From Lojkania enalia (lineage: Eukaryota; Ascomycota; Dothideomycetes; Pleosporales), in the NCBI GenBank assembly GCA_010094045.1, contig ML986595.1, positions 1 through 64,000 of the forward strand: a stretch of 64,000 nt of DNA, in the 5' to 3' direction. The translations under genes were made by a program, and so were the position numbers. Shown one piece after another: positions 45,306-57,342 of this stretch. Position 1 is the stretch's first letter, and each line of letters starts with the position of its first letter. The notes under the pieces are model-generated. The model saw nothing but the letters and a program-made list of their open reading frames with translations. It was not told the origin of the DNA and ran no database searches.

Positions 45306-46524
45306 GATTAGAACAAGTGAATCAAAATAGAGTCTAAAGAGTGACTAAGGTCTGAATATTAGGCTTCAGTGTCCTCCAACGAAGACGCAAAATATGAAAA
45401 TTGGAGATTATTCTGCTGGAAAGTTTTCCGGAGCGCTACACATTTATGCATTTATACGATATGCATCCTAGATTGCTTAAACTGCGCCATCGAGTCCATG
45501 ACGAGGAACTTCTGCCCATTTCCCCAATGTCACCCTTGATTTTCCAACACGAACGAGCATACCTATGCATGGGCCCAAAAGCATATACTTGACCCATTCA
45601 AGTAGAAGATAGTGAAGCTGAAAGCGTGTTTAGGTAAAGATGTTGCGAGCCGGACGATTCATTACGACTCGGCTGTTTTAAGGATGATGTTCTAATCATA
45701 TCATTAACCAATGGCAAATGGAGAAAGGTTAAGCAAGATCTCTTGGATCCAACGTCTATGGGAGTTGTGCGTTGTCTCCGACGCGAGGGTTCTCAGTGAG
45801 GAAGTGTGGGGTCGACAATTTAGTCCGTCGCTATCCGAAACGGGTTCTATGGTGCGAGAGGGCGAACTATTCTACAGCTGAATCCATCGGACTGAGGACT
45901 TACATATCCCGGTGCGAACGAATCGAAACTGCCTCAGAATGCAGGGGTTAAATGGATGATGCCATAAGCGGCGGAGTTGTAAATGCGACTGAAATTTTGG
46001 GAAGCCTTAGCATGAAGCTTCCGTCTCCAACCTTCACGCGATTGAGTACGGTCCAGCGAACAATTAAAAAGAAAAAAGGGCAAGAAACTGTATGGAAACA
46101 CACCGTCTCATTAATACTGAAATAACAAGCCGCGCCAAGCAAGCTCATTTTAAGTTAGTATACCTACATGGTTTAAAGAGCATTTATCAGCCCCAACCAC
46201 AGTACATTCGCACCATGAATATACGATCCCGAAACCCCTATATTTGGCGATGCTTGCAAGATCTGACTAATACTATTATCCTATGTGCTGTATATACTCA
46301 AAGGCTAGTTTGTTTGTGATATCACTACAAATCTCTTCCTCAGTGGCCTGTGTTTCCTCGATTAGACCTAAGGAACAATTCATTTAGAGGAGATGAAGCT
46401 ACGTTGGCCATAATTGAAATGCAACTATAAGATTTAGTCGATCAGAATGCACCATTCCAAATATTAGATTGCACGAAGAGATAAAAAAGAAAATTTTATT
46501 TTCTACCAGGTTGTGTAAGTGATC
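45306..46524. other. 1.2-kb intergenic stretch
   Basis: It holds the promoter of the hydrolase gene and the 3' region of the minus-strand His-rich gene. No gene is seen. Confidence 0.5.
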
Positions 46525-47985
46525 TCACCCTTGCTCCTTTCGAAGTTTTGCGTTAACGTGCCTCCTATTGATGGATGGCTTGCACGAAGGCGCTTTAATA
46601 GACTCCGAGTAATCGGCTTGCATCGCCCGCTCCGGATCTTGGCGATGCTCGAAGTGTATCGGAAGTATCGGGCCTCCGTAATGGCTCATATCCTCCAACT
46701 CCGGTGGATGCAAGATGGTTGTCTCTCTTCGTTCAAATCCCTCAGGGGCGATGTAGGTCTTATCATCTATGATCTTAGGAGATGTGAGCCTCAGCGGCAA
46801 TTCTGTTTTTGGCATATTGCTTTTATTCTCACCAATGAACCACCTTTGGCTCTCACCCGTGGACTCGGGGAATCTACCTGCCGGAACTTCTAATAAGTCA
46901 CTGCCGTCTGAATTGAATACGAAATGATGGGCTGGGAGAACTTCGAAGTCGTAAACGGGCTGTGTGCAATGGTAGAAATCATGGTTGTGGATCTCCTTGT
47001 AGACCTTCTGCTCTATTATCTCATGTTTATGTGATTTAACAACTTCGTGTGTAACAGCTATGGAGCTTCGCATCAATTCATGAGCGATATGATAGCTTAT
47101 GGAGAGAAGCTTACCCGGAGCAACGCGAGTCGAGTGATCAAAATCGACAATCTCATCCATATCCACAATCCCATCCAATGGGGAACCTTTTCCATGAATC
47201 TCCTGTGGCTTATCATCATCACCGCTACTGTCCATAAAGGCTGTCCTCAGACTATTGTGTTCATCGTCCGGCATATGCGGTGTATGTCGAAGACCAATAT
47301 GCCTGGATTGGGAACCGATGTCATCAGCAGAAAAGCTGTCTGGATAGTAGCGACGGTCTAGATTAAATTCATCCCGCGCAATCCGTATTGGCTGATCCTG
47401 CTGGCTAAAGTAGTGCTGTGGGGTAGCCGGTTGAGAGATTGGTAAAGAGCCAGTCCTATCCTGTCGGCTCAGCCCACTTATGGAGTCGGACTTTTGTCTG
47501 GAAAGGACATAAGAATCTGATCTTTCAGTGGTTTCTAGAGGACTAAGTTGGGATGGTACAGTCCTAGGACTTAGTTTGTCGATATTTCTATCTGCAACAT
47601 CTTCCTGGTATTTCAGTGTGCTCGCTTCCGTCATTAACCGCGTATCGCCGCCGAGTGTCATGTATTTCAACTCTTCGGGGAGGTCGTTAGGTGTATATGA
47701 TGATAGGGCGGGGATGTAAGCCCTGTAATCTTCCGCGACCGCATTCTGTGTGGCTTCCCGTTGGCTATTCTCCAAGGAGACTGGCTGTAACTCGTGGTTG
47801 AATGGTTCGCTGCTCCTGTCTACCCATTCAGGTATAGTAATCTTGCTTTCCGATTGCACCGAGTTCGTGCCATTTCTAGTTAGCCCCGATATTTGTTGCG
47901 GTGTCTCATCCGTGTGGGACGGAGGTTGTAATTCCTCTTTACGTGGAGTAGCCCGTCGGAGTAAGCTCTTTACTTTACGTTCCAT
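46525..47985 (-). CDS. Large protein carrying a fungal 'allergen'-family His-rich motif
   Basis: A continuous frame of 486 residues from ATG 47985. The N-terminal 300 residues are disordered and Ser/Asp/Arg-rich, with several S-x-R/K phosphosite-like runs. The conserved part reads THEVVKSHKHEIIEQKVYKE, then IHNHDFYHCTQPVYDFEVLP and AHHF. It aligns directly with HEVVKPHQHEDVQTAVDKEV, HQDHYHRTVQPVQDREVLPE in the neighbour at 49508. A GTAAGC donor at 47114 and a CATAG acceptor at 47058 define a 57-nt intron whose removal joins RVAP to AVTHEVV, the family consensus. The 19 codons stay in frame if retained, so the true protein is probably 467 residues. Function is unknown. It is divergent from 49508 across 1.5 kb. 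Confidence 0.82.
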   Translation of the reverse strand: MERKVKSLLRRATPRKEELQPPSHTDETPQQISGLTRNGTNSVQSESKITIPEWVDRSSEPFNHELQPVSLENSQREATQNAVAEDYRAYIPALSSYTPNDLPEELKYMTLGGDTRLMTEASTLKYQEDVADRNIDKLSPRTVPSQLSPLETTERSDSYVLSRQKSDSISGLSRQDRTGSLPISQPATPQHYFSQQDQPIRIARDEFNLDRRYYPDSFSADDIGSQSRHIGLRHTPHMPDDEHNSLRTAFMDSSGDDDKPQEIHGKGSPLDGIVDMDEIVDFDHSTRVAPGKLLSISYHIAHELMRSSIAVTHEVVKSHKHEIIEQKVYKEIHNHDFYHCTQPVYDFEVLPAHHFVFNSDGSDLLEVPAGRFPESTGESQRWFIGENKSNMPKTELPLRLTSPKIIDDKTYIAPEGFERRETTILHPPELEDMSHYGGPILPIHFEHRQDPERAMQADYSESIKAPSCKPSINRRHVNAKLRKEQG

Positions 47986-49507
47986 TGGGGGTGGTTGCGC
48001 GGAGACCAGAGATGAGACGGAGAATTCAGTGTCACTGCTAGGGATAGGAATATCGCTGGGTGATCAGAGGCAGACGCTATTGGGTTAAGGAGATTGTGTT
48101 GATAACAACGAGGCGGCCAACAGCTGCAGTATATTTCTGTTCCGGGGGATGCAAGGAAGGAACTAGTGACAGAGACAGCAGGGGCTAGAAGAGAATGTTT
48201 CGCACTTCGCCAATCCCGAGAGCGATTAAATGCTGCAAGATGCGATTAGCAAACGAGAAGTGAAGGTATTCGGACAGTACTCGGGTTAGGCAAGGGTATG
48301 TTAGTGCCCCAAGAATGGGAGTAGCTAGCCTTTGCTACCACTCATTCCCCTCATAAATGATTGTTCGTCATTGGTAGGGCTATTGTGGAGCGTCTAGGCT
48401 CACCTTGGACTGTTTACATATTGTAAAAGTAGCGGAGGTCGCATTCTCATCCAAACTTCATTTGCTTGTAGTGTCAAAACCCCCGCCCGCATGACGTTAC
48501 GGGTACCGACATGTGTATTTCGCATCCACACAAGGCTATCACCATCATTCTAGTCAGTCACTCTGGGTTTAAGAAGGTGTAGAAATTGGTCATCACCAAC
48601 TGTGTGGCATGGAGAAATCGAGCGCGATGACGACAAGGGTAGGAAGTAGTGGTAGCAACGCTCCGCCCTTCCTGCAGTAGCGTGATCGACGATCATAGAT
48701 CCGTCTCTTGGGGCTCTCGAAGGCAAATGCGGATATCAACCATCGAGCCCTATTTGCTGTGCTAGATGAAAGTCTATGGGTGGAGGTCGCAGTCCGGCGG
48801 ACGAGGTCTTTGACATTCTGGCTGACATGTGCACGACCCCTCTATTCCCGATCTATTGCGACATCCTAGGGTCGATCACCTATCTTTTCGCATTCTTATG
48901 TCTTGAATGCGGCTTCCTGTCCCAATTCGGTAGTGTAATTTGCCTGCGTGCTTAACGCAGAGATAGGATGCTCATAGTACTTGCTACGATCAGGAAAGAC
49001 CATCCTCTGCAAATTTTAGGCCGTTTACCAGGGTTTGTACAAAGCTTCAGTCTTTTGTCAACCATACAGATGTGCTTATGACATGGTGGTGCATTGGTAT
49101 CTAGGACGGGGCGGTGATGATGCATTGCCGCACAGTGACGTATAGTGGTTAACGAGTAACTCCCGTGAGAGTTTATTCGCATGGAAGTTCCGGACGAGAC
49201 CGTCAATACGCCTATGCTCTCCATCGACCAATAGCAGTAGGAAATCAGTGCATTCGAGCTTGAACGTGTTATGTCACTACATCTTGATGGAGACCTGAGA
49301 TCGAGAGCAAGCTACGGCAGTATTCCGTACATTGGCGTATTACGTCGACCGCTGCTTTGGCGAATATGTCTGCTCCTGTTCTGTTATAAGAGGCTTTCTG
49401 CAACCCCAGTTTGTATTCATTAGTATACCATCATTCACGATACTTTCCCTATTTCTTATCTGCTCACATCTAACAAATCGTCTCTTGTATCATAATATAC
49501 AGCAGCA
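47986..49507. promoter_or_regulatory. 1.5-kb divergent intergenic region between two allergen-motif genes
   Basis: It separates the start codons of two divergently transcribed genes that share a His-rich motif. It contains many short frames but no supported gene. No specific binding site is claimed. Confidence 0.4.
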
Positions 49508-50448
49508 ATGGACAAGGCTAAGGCGGCAATCAACGACTTCATGCATAGGGCTGGACACCACGATACAACCGTGCACGAGACCGTCGCCCCTGGAGTCGAG
49601 CATGAGGTGGTAAAACCTCATCAGCACGAGGATGTTCAGACAGCAGTCGACAAAGAGGTCCATCAGGATCATTACCATCGCACTGTTCAACCTGTCCAGG
49701 ATAGAGAAGTGCTACCAGAGCAGCACACCGCTAAGCTCGGCGCAGTCCAGCATAAGGAGTTCGACCACAGAGACACTGAGGGCACTAAGAAAGCATTAGC
49801 TGCCGATCAAGACGGTTACAGGGATGAGCGCGCCATCGAGGATACAACATACAGCACGTCTGTTGCACCGGCTGTTGGAGGTGAACACGTCCACCACGTG
49901 AGTTACATTCCTCAATGCCTTACTACGTTATCGCTGATCAATCACCAATTAACTCACTCCAGCACATTCACGAAACTATTCAGCCGGTTGTCAAAAAGGA
50001 GACTATCCAGCCCAATGTCGTCCACACCACTGTTCCTATTCACGAAACTCATCACAACGCCGCCAAACACCATGAAACCTCCGAGCTCCCATCAATCACC
50101 ATGAGCGAGTTCAAGGGGAAAGGGGGCGTTCTAGGCGGTCGCGAGGAGCGCTACGACGGTTTTGAGGGCGAGCCTCACAACATTAGTGGCGCAGTCTCCA
50201 GCATGAAGTCTGGCAACGTACAGCACAATTCTCGCCATCAAGGCATGGAGAAGCTCACTGCTGCCAGCCAGCATGACGACTTTGATCTCCTTGACGGACG
50301 TTTCACAGACACACGTCGAACTGAGTCCGATATGAGCGGAACGTCAAGTGTTAGTGGGCGCAACGGAAATTCTACCGGTGACGTTGGGCCGGTCGAGAAG
50401 TCTCCAACTCTCGCTGACTTCAACGGCAGGAATCTAAATAAGACCTAA
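49508..50448 (+). CDS. Fungal 'allergen'-family His-rich protein
   Basis: Two exons by eye: 49508-49897 and 49963-50448, with a 65-nt GTGAGT..CCAG intron, giving 291 residues. The N-terminus MDKAKAAINDFMHRAGHHDT is followed by HEVVKPHQHEDVQTAVDKEV and HQDHYHRTVQPVQDREVLPE. After the intron come HIHETIQPVVKKETIQPNVV and HTTVPIHETHHNAAKHHETS, then GREERYDGFEGEP. The protein is His/Glu/Val-rich, with no signal peptide and no transmembrane segment. Close relatives in Aspergillus are annotated only as putative allergens. Their biological role is unknown, and a metal-binding or stress role is speculation. A conserved-looking C-terminal segment lies downstream in the same frame beyond several stops (50537-50685), so the 3' end of the model is uncertain. 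Confidence 0.85.
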
Positions 50449-50536
50449 AAGGTATGAGGTCTGGATGTTGACAGCACCGCAACTGGCTAATCTGATGGAG
50501 AGAGTGGTAATTCGCGTGGTGATTCATAACTTCAGG

Positions 50537-50685
50537 AGCAAAAGCTGGTGGAACGAAGGCAAAACGATCAGGATACTCAGAGTGGTGGAATTGGGCGCAA
50601 TCTTGATAAGTCTACGTCTTTGTTAGATAGAACTAGTCCGATGAAGGATGCTGATGGTGACGGAAAAGCTGGATTCACGAAATAG
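50537..50685 (+). other. Downstream in-frame C-terminal segment of the allergen-family gene
   Basis: After an acceptor-like CTTCAG the frame of the upstream exon is open again: EQKLVERRQNDQDTQSGGIG, then RNLDKSTSLLDRT and DADGDGKAGFTK before TAG 50683. The DxDGDGKAGF ending matches what I remember of the C-terminus of this family. The intervening sequence holds TAA, TGA, TAA and TAA. A phase-0 GTTAGT donor at about 50353 could splice to it and bypass the first stop. Alternatively the tail was lost by nonsense mutation. Confidence 0.5.
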
Positions 50686-51874
50686 GCGGATATGAGTTGA
50701 TCATCGTTACACGGGCTATTTATGTACATCCATTGACTGACTTATGTTCACACCCCTTAATTATTATTTGTTAGTGCGAACGGTCTTCCCCGCCTCTCTT
50801 GAACAATATCTTTACTGTCATGTGGTGCTTGATCATTCCGAGCCTCATAATTTGTATTTTATAGGGTAAACAGAAGCCAATACACCGTGAAGAAGAGAGC
50901 CAATACAAGTACATTTCATCTACTACACTGTCTCATATCTTATCATTCGTACCAGGCAGCTTCGAATAGCCACACTCCACACCACATAAACACACCATTT
51001 CGTAAGCCGAGCTATTTCTCGAACCGCAGAACTCCTACCTAGTACACCCTCTATATGTACTTTCCAAAACGAACCGACCATGTCTGCCGAACCATTTCTC
51101 AAATCACTGAACGACCCCCGTAACACACCCTCTATACCATTCCTAAATCATCTTTCAGCCTAAACACACGATACTAACACCCACCCCTCACACCTATTCA
51201 TCCCCCCGGAGGACTTTGCAGGGCTCCTTCGCATACCGCCATCATCTCTCGCCACCATAACCGCCCTTTCGCCGTTCAATCCCCCTCGCAATAACATTCT
51301 TCATATTCTCCCCAACTTCCTCTTCGCCTCTTCCCTCCTCTTCCTTTCATCCCCACCGAATTTATTCTCGATCGCTTGACTTTGGATTGAATAATGAGAA
51401 GAATATTCAATTGCATTCATATACTTATTGGTGGAGGTATTATGCGCCATTCCAGGCTCTCCTTAGTGTGCAAGTGTCCTTTCCGTTGACAGCGTTATGA
51501 GGTGGAATCTAGGGGATTTATAAAAGGCAAGCATGAGGCATCATTCTTGAGTAGATACGCACCCCTTCGGGGAGATTAGACTATCAATCTAAAGCCCTCA
51601 CCGTGCTTCTCAGGCAAGGTTGGACTTAGCGGTTTCCTCGTGATGGACATATCAGACTATAGGTTAAATATCATTCGCATTTCCATGACTAAGGGAAATC
51701 GGACAGACCGCCTTCCCTCCTGGCCCATAACCATAAGAATACCGCGAAAAGCCCGAGTGAACCCGCTGTGTCATCTTACGGTATCCTTGGCTATCATTCC
51801 TTCTAGTTTACTTGCTCAGCTCTCCCATCATTTTAGACTTCCTCCAGCTTTTGTTAACTACCCAATCTGTAGAG
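50686..51874. other. 1.2-kb intergenic stretch
   Basis: No gene is seen. The right part holds the 3' UTR of the MFS transporter. The CCCCTTCGGGG hairpin near 51562-51572 is isolated. Confidence 0.45.
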
Positions 51875-53516
51875 TTACTCTTGCTTTTTGTGAATCCTGG
51901 GCAAGCATAACCATAATCCCGTAATAACACCCAATAGCGCGAGAATGATGGGCTGAAGCACTTTCACGCCATGACCCTGCGCGATAGCGCCGACTGCAAA
52001 GGGAAAGATGGCTGCGCCGCTACCACCAAAAGCTGCCGCAAACCCTATAGCACTGACGTGTAAATGTCGTGGTAGAAGTTTTGTCGCGGCGACTACGGCA
52101 GCGGGGAACAAAGGACCGAGGAAGAACCCTTGTAACGAGATTGCTACGGCAGAGACATAAAATTGGGGGACGAGCCAAAAGATAAGCTCGAGGGCCATCG
52201 TGAGAGGAAGATATATCTATCTCAGTTAGCTCACCCGCTATAATCGCAACTAAACGCATAGATAAATGGAGATGCTCACCGCTATAGCAAGTTTCTCTCC
52301 AAGCTTTGGAGTGACAAAGCCGAGGATAATCCGACCTACAGTAAGACCCATCCAAAACCCCGTGGCGGTCATACCACTCGCAAATTCGGCACCGTCCCTA
52401 ACCTCAAGCATGAACTTGACGATCCAGCCACCGAGCGCGACTTCAATGCCGACGTAGCCAAGGAGGAACAATGCGCAGATCCACGTCACCCGAGCAAAAG
52501 GCAGCCTAATTAGTGCCTCCATCATCCGGTTGTCCTTGGTTTCGGTTGTTCGAGGGTTCTTGGCGCGGAAGACTACGCCGCTAGCTGCCCAAAACGCCGT
52601 TGCGGACGTTACAAGCTCCAGGAGCGCCATGCTTATCTAATTCATTGTAAGCGAGTATACTATCTATGGATTGCTTCTAAAGCTTACCATTACATAGTAG
52701 AAGTAATACCAGGGCAGTCGATTTCCTTTAGTGATCATGGTCGTAGCAATCAAGGGCGCAAGAACCGCTCCAAGGCCGTAGAACGCGTGTAGAAATCCCA
52801 ACACTTCGTTCGGGTTGGCCATATTGCCAATCCATGCATTCCAAGCGGCGTCTGCAAGACCGTTTCCAAAGCCGGCAATCATGAAGATGATTACAAGAAC
52901 GGGATACGGGGGGTGGAAAGCGATGACTATATATGCCACGAGATGGCATCCGGGAGCAATGAGAGCGACTCCCCTTTGGCCGAATTTGAGATGAATCGTA
53001 TTGTTAAGCAACGCAGACGCAGTGTATCCGACTAATGGAGACAAGAAAACTAGAGAAATAACTACGAATGTGAGGCTATAGTACGCTTGGAGCTTCGAAA
53101 CACATTAGTTTTAAGGACTATAAAAATGATGAGAGACCTCACATAGGGAATTAGAGCCTGTATTAGAGTTAATAGGTTTGGATGCTAGCGATTCTATCAG
53201 ATCAACATACACCGTAAGCAGCATCGTTCGAGCCCATAACAATGAAACTCCAGAAAGCCGCCATCGTGCGGTAAAGGTTCGAACGAGGATGATTCCATCT
53301 ATCGAGTTGCTCCGATGCTGTCGTTGGAGATGGGAGATTCTCAACGGGATCATCGTTCTGGATGTTTTCGTGACTAGTACGTGTTTCCTCAATGCACAAG
53401 CTTGTACGTGACTGCGGAGCTTTATTAACTGGCTCTTGGAGGTAGTTAGAAACATCTGCAAGCTCAATAGGCTCCACGACGCAGGTAGAGGAGCCACCGT
53501 TTTGGTGAAACGCCAT
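51875..53516 (-). CDS. MFS transporter of the Bsc6/FHS-like group
   Basis: Five exons by eye: 53516-53211, 53157-53143, 53092-52688, 52636-52280 and 52216-51875, giving 474 residues. The second exon is only 15 nt and encodes ALIPY, completing the conserved NDAAYG-ALIPY-LQAYY start of the first helices. The cytoplasmic N-terminus has about 80 hydrophilic residues. Later helices include FGNGLADAAWNAWIGNMANP, LHAFYGLGAVLAPLIATTMI, GYVGIEVALGGWIVKFMLEV and GFWMGLTVGRIILGFVTPKL. The C-terminal half has SLQGFFLGPLFPAAVVAATK. The family contains about 12 helices; the substrate is unknown, and sugar- and drug-type transporters are both found nearby in MFS trees. All frames are intact, in contrast to the MFS pseudogene 9 kb away, which belongs to another group. 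Confidence 0.88.
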
Positions 53517-54532
53517 AGAAAGATGGGGGCTTCGTAAAGAATCAATAAGTTGAAAGAAGACTTGAAGAACAAATAGCAATGGTGCAATCGATAAATGTTG
53601 GCGGACAAAGTTAGGAGGCTCGAAATTTATCGCTAGCGTTTTCAAACTACGTTGATGTCCTGACTCATAGGACTCCAAGCAAGCTTTCGACAAAAGGGCT
53701 GACCTAGGGCAGAGAGAAGGAAACGATCTGACAGCATATTGACATGTCGTGAGCTTTGCTACTTGTGGCAAAGTGTGAGGAGCTGGGGCCCGCTTTTTGC
53801 GGAAAGAGAAAGCTTCTTCGGGAGAACTTCGGTAGCAGCACTGGAGTAGCGGTCCGAGGAGCCACTCGCAGGGTGGCATACAGCCAATAGGTCGTAAGTC
53901 GGGACGAGATGATTCGGATGCATAGCGGACACGAGGCTATCCTGACCATCCATTCCAATCACAAACGCCTGCAAACCTACCACCTCCATAATGCGTGACT
54001 AAATTGGTTGACCCGCGAATAGATATTTCACATTATGTACCATTTAGTAGTCTGGAGATACCTCAGTAACTTGGCATTACGCATCTCGCAAGGTCTGCCA
54101 CATCAGTCCTCGCGGCATAATGTTGAAGATGATTGCCGAGTCTCAAATTAGTCACATCACTAAACAGCAAGTCCAAGAGTGTGGATAATTCAGATTACAA
54201 TGATCTCCATTCCTACCAGTACCTTCCCACGGCCACCGATTCAACGGTCCGCACATTAAATACAACAACCGTTGAGTAAAGATTCCTGAACCTTCATCTC
54301 AGACATGAACTATACCTTGCACTAATAGGGTATTCAGCGGCTTGGCGAACATGGAAAGCTGTTCTCCATCTAGACCAAAACATATAAAAGGAAAATAAAC
54401 AATTCTTGAGATCAACGCTTGTATTTATCAACGACTGTAGTGAAGCAAAATTGTCGTCGTACACGTGCGCTCATACGAGACTTCTATGGGGCCAATTATC
54501 CGTCAAAGCAGTCCAATCCGGCGGGATGGCAT
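53517..54532. other. 1-kb intergenic stretch
   Basis: Promoter side of the MFS gene and 3' side of the ferritin-like gene. Short frames at 53.7-53.99 kb have no motif. Confidence 0.45.
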
Positions 54533-55539
54533 TTACGAGGGCTGGATGACTGAAGGGCCTGCGAGGACCTCTGCATCGTCGATGGATTGCGACTTTGTGA
54601 GCATCATGTAAACCTCGCCCTGAAGACCCTGAGGAACCTCGCAGTTTCCGTTCGTAAGAGGGGCGAACTGGTTGCCACCACTGTGAAACTTCATTAGCAC
54701 AAGATTCCGCAATTGAGGGTTAAAGTCCACTTACGGAGCGACGAAGGCACAGAACTGGGCACCCTCGGGTTGTGCAGCATCCGCCAAAGCAAGGGTCTGC
54801 CCAGGAAGAGCTTGCGCAGCGTTCTGAAGAGCAATAGCCGGGAAAGGTTGAATATTGAGGTTTGAGCCTTCAGGGCAGGAGTTGATGAATTGAGCCGCAA
54901 GGGTGAAAACGGCACGGGGTCCAAGGGCAGTGTCGAAAGCTGCGGGCACTGGCTCAGCACCCGATGCAACACGAATGAAGGCTTGATGGCGAGCCTCAAC
55001 AGTGACGATGGAAGCAGCGGCGGAGAGGACATCGGAAGAGTTGACCAGCGGGGCAGCTCCGAGGTAAGCAGACACACCCACAGCCTCGAGAACACGGGCG
55101 GTGGCGACCATGGTCTTTGCATCAGCGAAAGCTGCATCAAAGTTGTACTGACACGGTTCAACTGGCTTCGTACCAGTCGCAGAGATGGTACTCAGGAGTG
55201 TTGAGACGTGGATGGCTTCAGTTTGTCCGACATTCATGAGAGACTTGATCTGATCATCACTGAGTCCGAGAGCCTGGAAATCGCTTGCCGGGAATTTGGC
55301 GAAGCCCTGTTTGTAGAATTCGGATTCGAGATGCTCCGCGGTCAAGGCGCTAGTAGATAGATTAGCTATTGGTTACGACTCTTCGTTCGAATACGTGCTT
55401 ACAATTGCAGAATGTCGGTATCAGACAAGCCACCAGCTGGTGCTTCCTGGCGGGCTACTATCCTTTGCGTAGGAAGGGCAACCGCAACGGCTGGGGCTAG
55501 GGCGAAGAGTAGATTGAGAGCTGATCGTACACTAGGCAT
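54533..55539 (-). CDS. Secreted ferritin-like (Rds1-type) stress protein
   Basis: Three exons by eye: 55539-55403, 55349-54735 and 54680-54533, giving 299 residues. A clear signal peptide (LNLLFALAPAVAVALPTQ) is followed by QEAPAGGLSDTDILQF. The ferritin-like domain (Ferritin_2 family) starts with ALTAEHLESEFYKQGFAKF. It continues with NVGQTEAIHVSTLLSTISAT, VEPCQYNF, ASIVTVEARHQAFIRVASG and the C-terminal P-G-G-N-Q-F-A-P-L segment. Candidate metal ligands are the Glu in TAEHLESEF, the E-x2-H of GQTEAIH and the E-x2-H of VEARH. Family members (Rds1 of fission yeast and homologues) are induced by stress or nutrient shortage, but the enzyme activity is not established. It is in tandem with the MFS transporter downstream. 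Confidence 0.92.
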
Positions 55540-57342
55540 TTTTGCGATATTAAGTTGTTGTTCGCTGAAGAGACAGTTGCGTAATGATTGATGGCCAGCA
55601 AAGACTTGCTTTGAAGAATTACAAATTTCCTTTAAGTCCAACCAGGGACGGATGAGAAGAGAAGAGATAAGGAATGTGGTGGGTATTAGGTACAGGAAAA
55701 GGTACTGGATGGAAGGCCCTCTGCTAGCTGATATCCAACAGAAAACGTTCAAGAAACGAAGGTGGGCAGCCAATGGACCTTATAGCCCGCATCGCGACTC
55801 AAGGGCTGCATCTGAGACGCCATATCAAATTCGGAGGACGGATGCAGACCACGAGGGAGGATTGCGGACACAGCGCTCCCGTCCTCGCCCTGCCGACTTT
55901 ACCGCATGGGCTACCAATTAAGCTTTCTTTTTGGGCCGAACGGGCCTTGATTTCCTGATGGAGTACCTGAATGGCTGGAGCAACCGCTGTGCGAGCTCGT
56001 AGTTGAGTGTTGGGAGGCGAGGTTGCGGGCGTGGAATGTAGCAGGACAGGGGTTCTGCGACGCTAAGGCCAAGCCATGAAACTCTCCGAGTCCCAACCTC
56101 ACACAAAACCTACATCGGAGACCTTGAAGCCGCCCGCATTTGGATCAGTGTAATTGCATGGCTGCTAAGTGCCGGCTTGGACTCATTCCGGCCGGATATC
56201 TGCGAGGCTGTTCAGCGTAGCTTACTTCCGGTTTGAGGCTCAGAGTCCGTTATGCTCGTGCCACAAGCTGGTATGCGGCTCCGGCACGAACAGATGGAAT
56301 TAGTTTCAATTAGCTGGCTGTAAGGCGTCTAAGCTCTATTCGAAAGTGTTGTGTAGTAGAGATAGTATATGTGGAAGAAGTGAATGAACATAAGGGCGAG
56401 GCTGGTCGAACTCAATTGCTGAACCGAAATTCGGAAATGAGCCGAGACTCTTGAATTATCATGGGGTGTGCCAAGTACCTTGCCAAGCGTTCTGACAAGC
56501 AATCAGCACCCTCTATTTTGACTTGCCTTAGGCAATATCAGGCAGTGTGGAACGTATGGCGCTGACAGGGTGAAGAGGGGAAGGGATAATGGTTCCTAGA
56601 AAGTCGCAGATCCTATGCACCCCGTCAACCAAGCTTCCGCTTGTCAGTTCGGATGTCGGCATGCTGTTCTACCTTCTTTAGGCGGATAAACATAGGACTT
56701 CTCCGAAGCAAACGAATTTATGGATCCGGCAGAGCCGTGCTATCAACCGTTGCATGCCGTGCAAGTGAGACACCACAAGATCTATAGATCTCATCTTATC
56801 ACGTCTTGGCAATGACTTCTTGTTAACCGAAATGTAGACGACTGATCCTTACACCGGAAATGAAAATGAAGCTGATATGCTTGATTTGACTAGGGCTAAA
56901 AACACGATAATCGCATGTTGACTCTGCTAGAAAGGGCTCCCACTTCCGGCAACACATTACTATAATACTTTCCTCCCCCGATTAAGCTGCTCAGATATCC
57001 CGGCTCACTGCTTTTGGCTTCCTAACATCCACTCCGAACGATATGGATACCTGCTTCTACAAGATCCGCGAACACCAGCTAATATATCTTCAGCCTTCGC
57101 AATTTCTTCGTACTACGCAAATCGGTCTGGGAACGGGAATGACTATTGCAATTGATCAATAGTGGAAAAGAGTGTCTAAGTGAGTATGTTGTTCCCCGGC
57201 AACCGCTGATATGTATCTCCTGAAGACGGGTGCTAGTGTGTGCGTTGTCTTTGCGCATTGCGCAAAGCCAAGGCAACACCAAAACTGATAAAATTTGCTG
57301 TCTCAAACAATGAATAAGCAAGATAGTTTAGTTCAACCATGC
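55540..57342. other. 1.8-kb intergenic stretch
   Basis: It holds the promoter of the ferritin-like gene and the 3' region of SSD1. No gene, tRNA or repeat is supported. Confidence 0.5.

Noticed and set aside
51556..51640. Hairpin CCCCTTCGGGG and following sequence as a tRNA
   Set aside because: No cloverleaf, no anticodon arm and no T-loop consensus could be formed.
37677..53516. Secondary-metabolite or other biosynthetic gene cluster suggested by two MFS genes and a hydrolase
   Set aside because: No synthase, terpene cyclase, oxidase set or pathway-specific regulator is present, and one MFS gene is dead.
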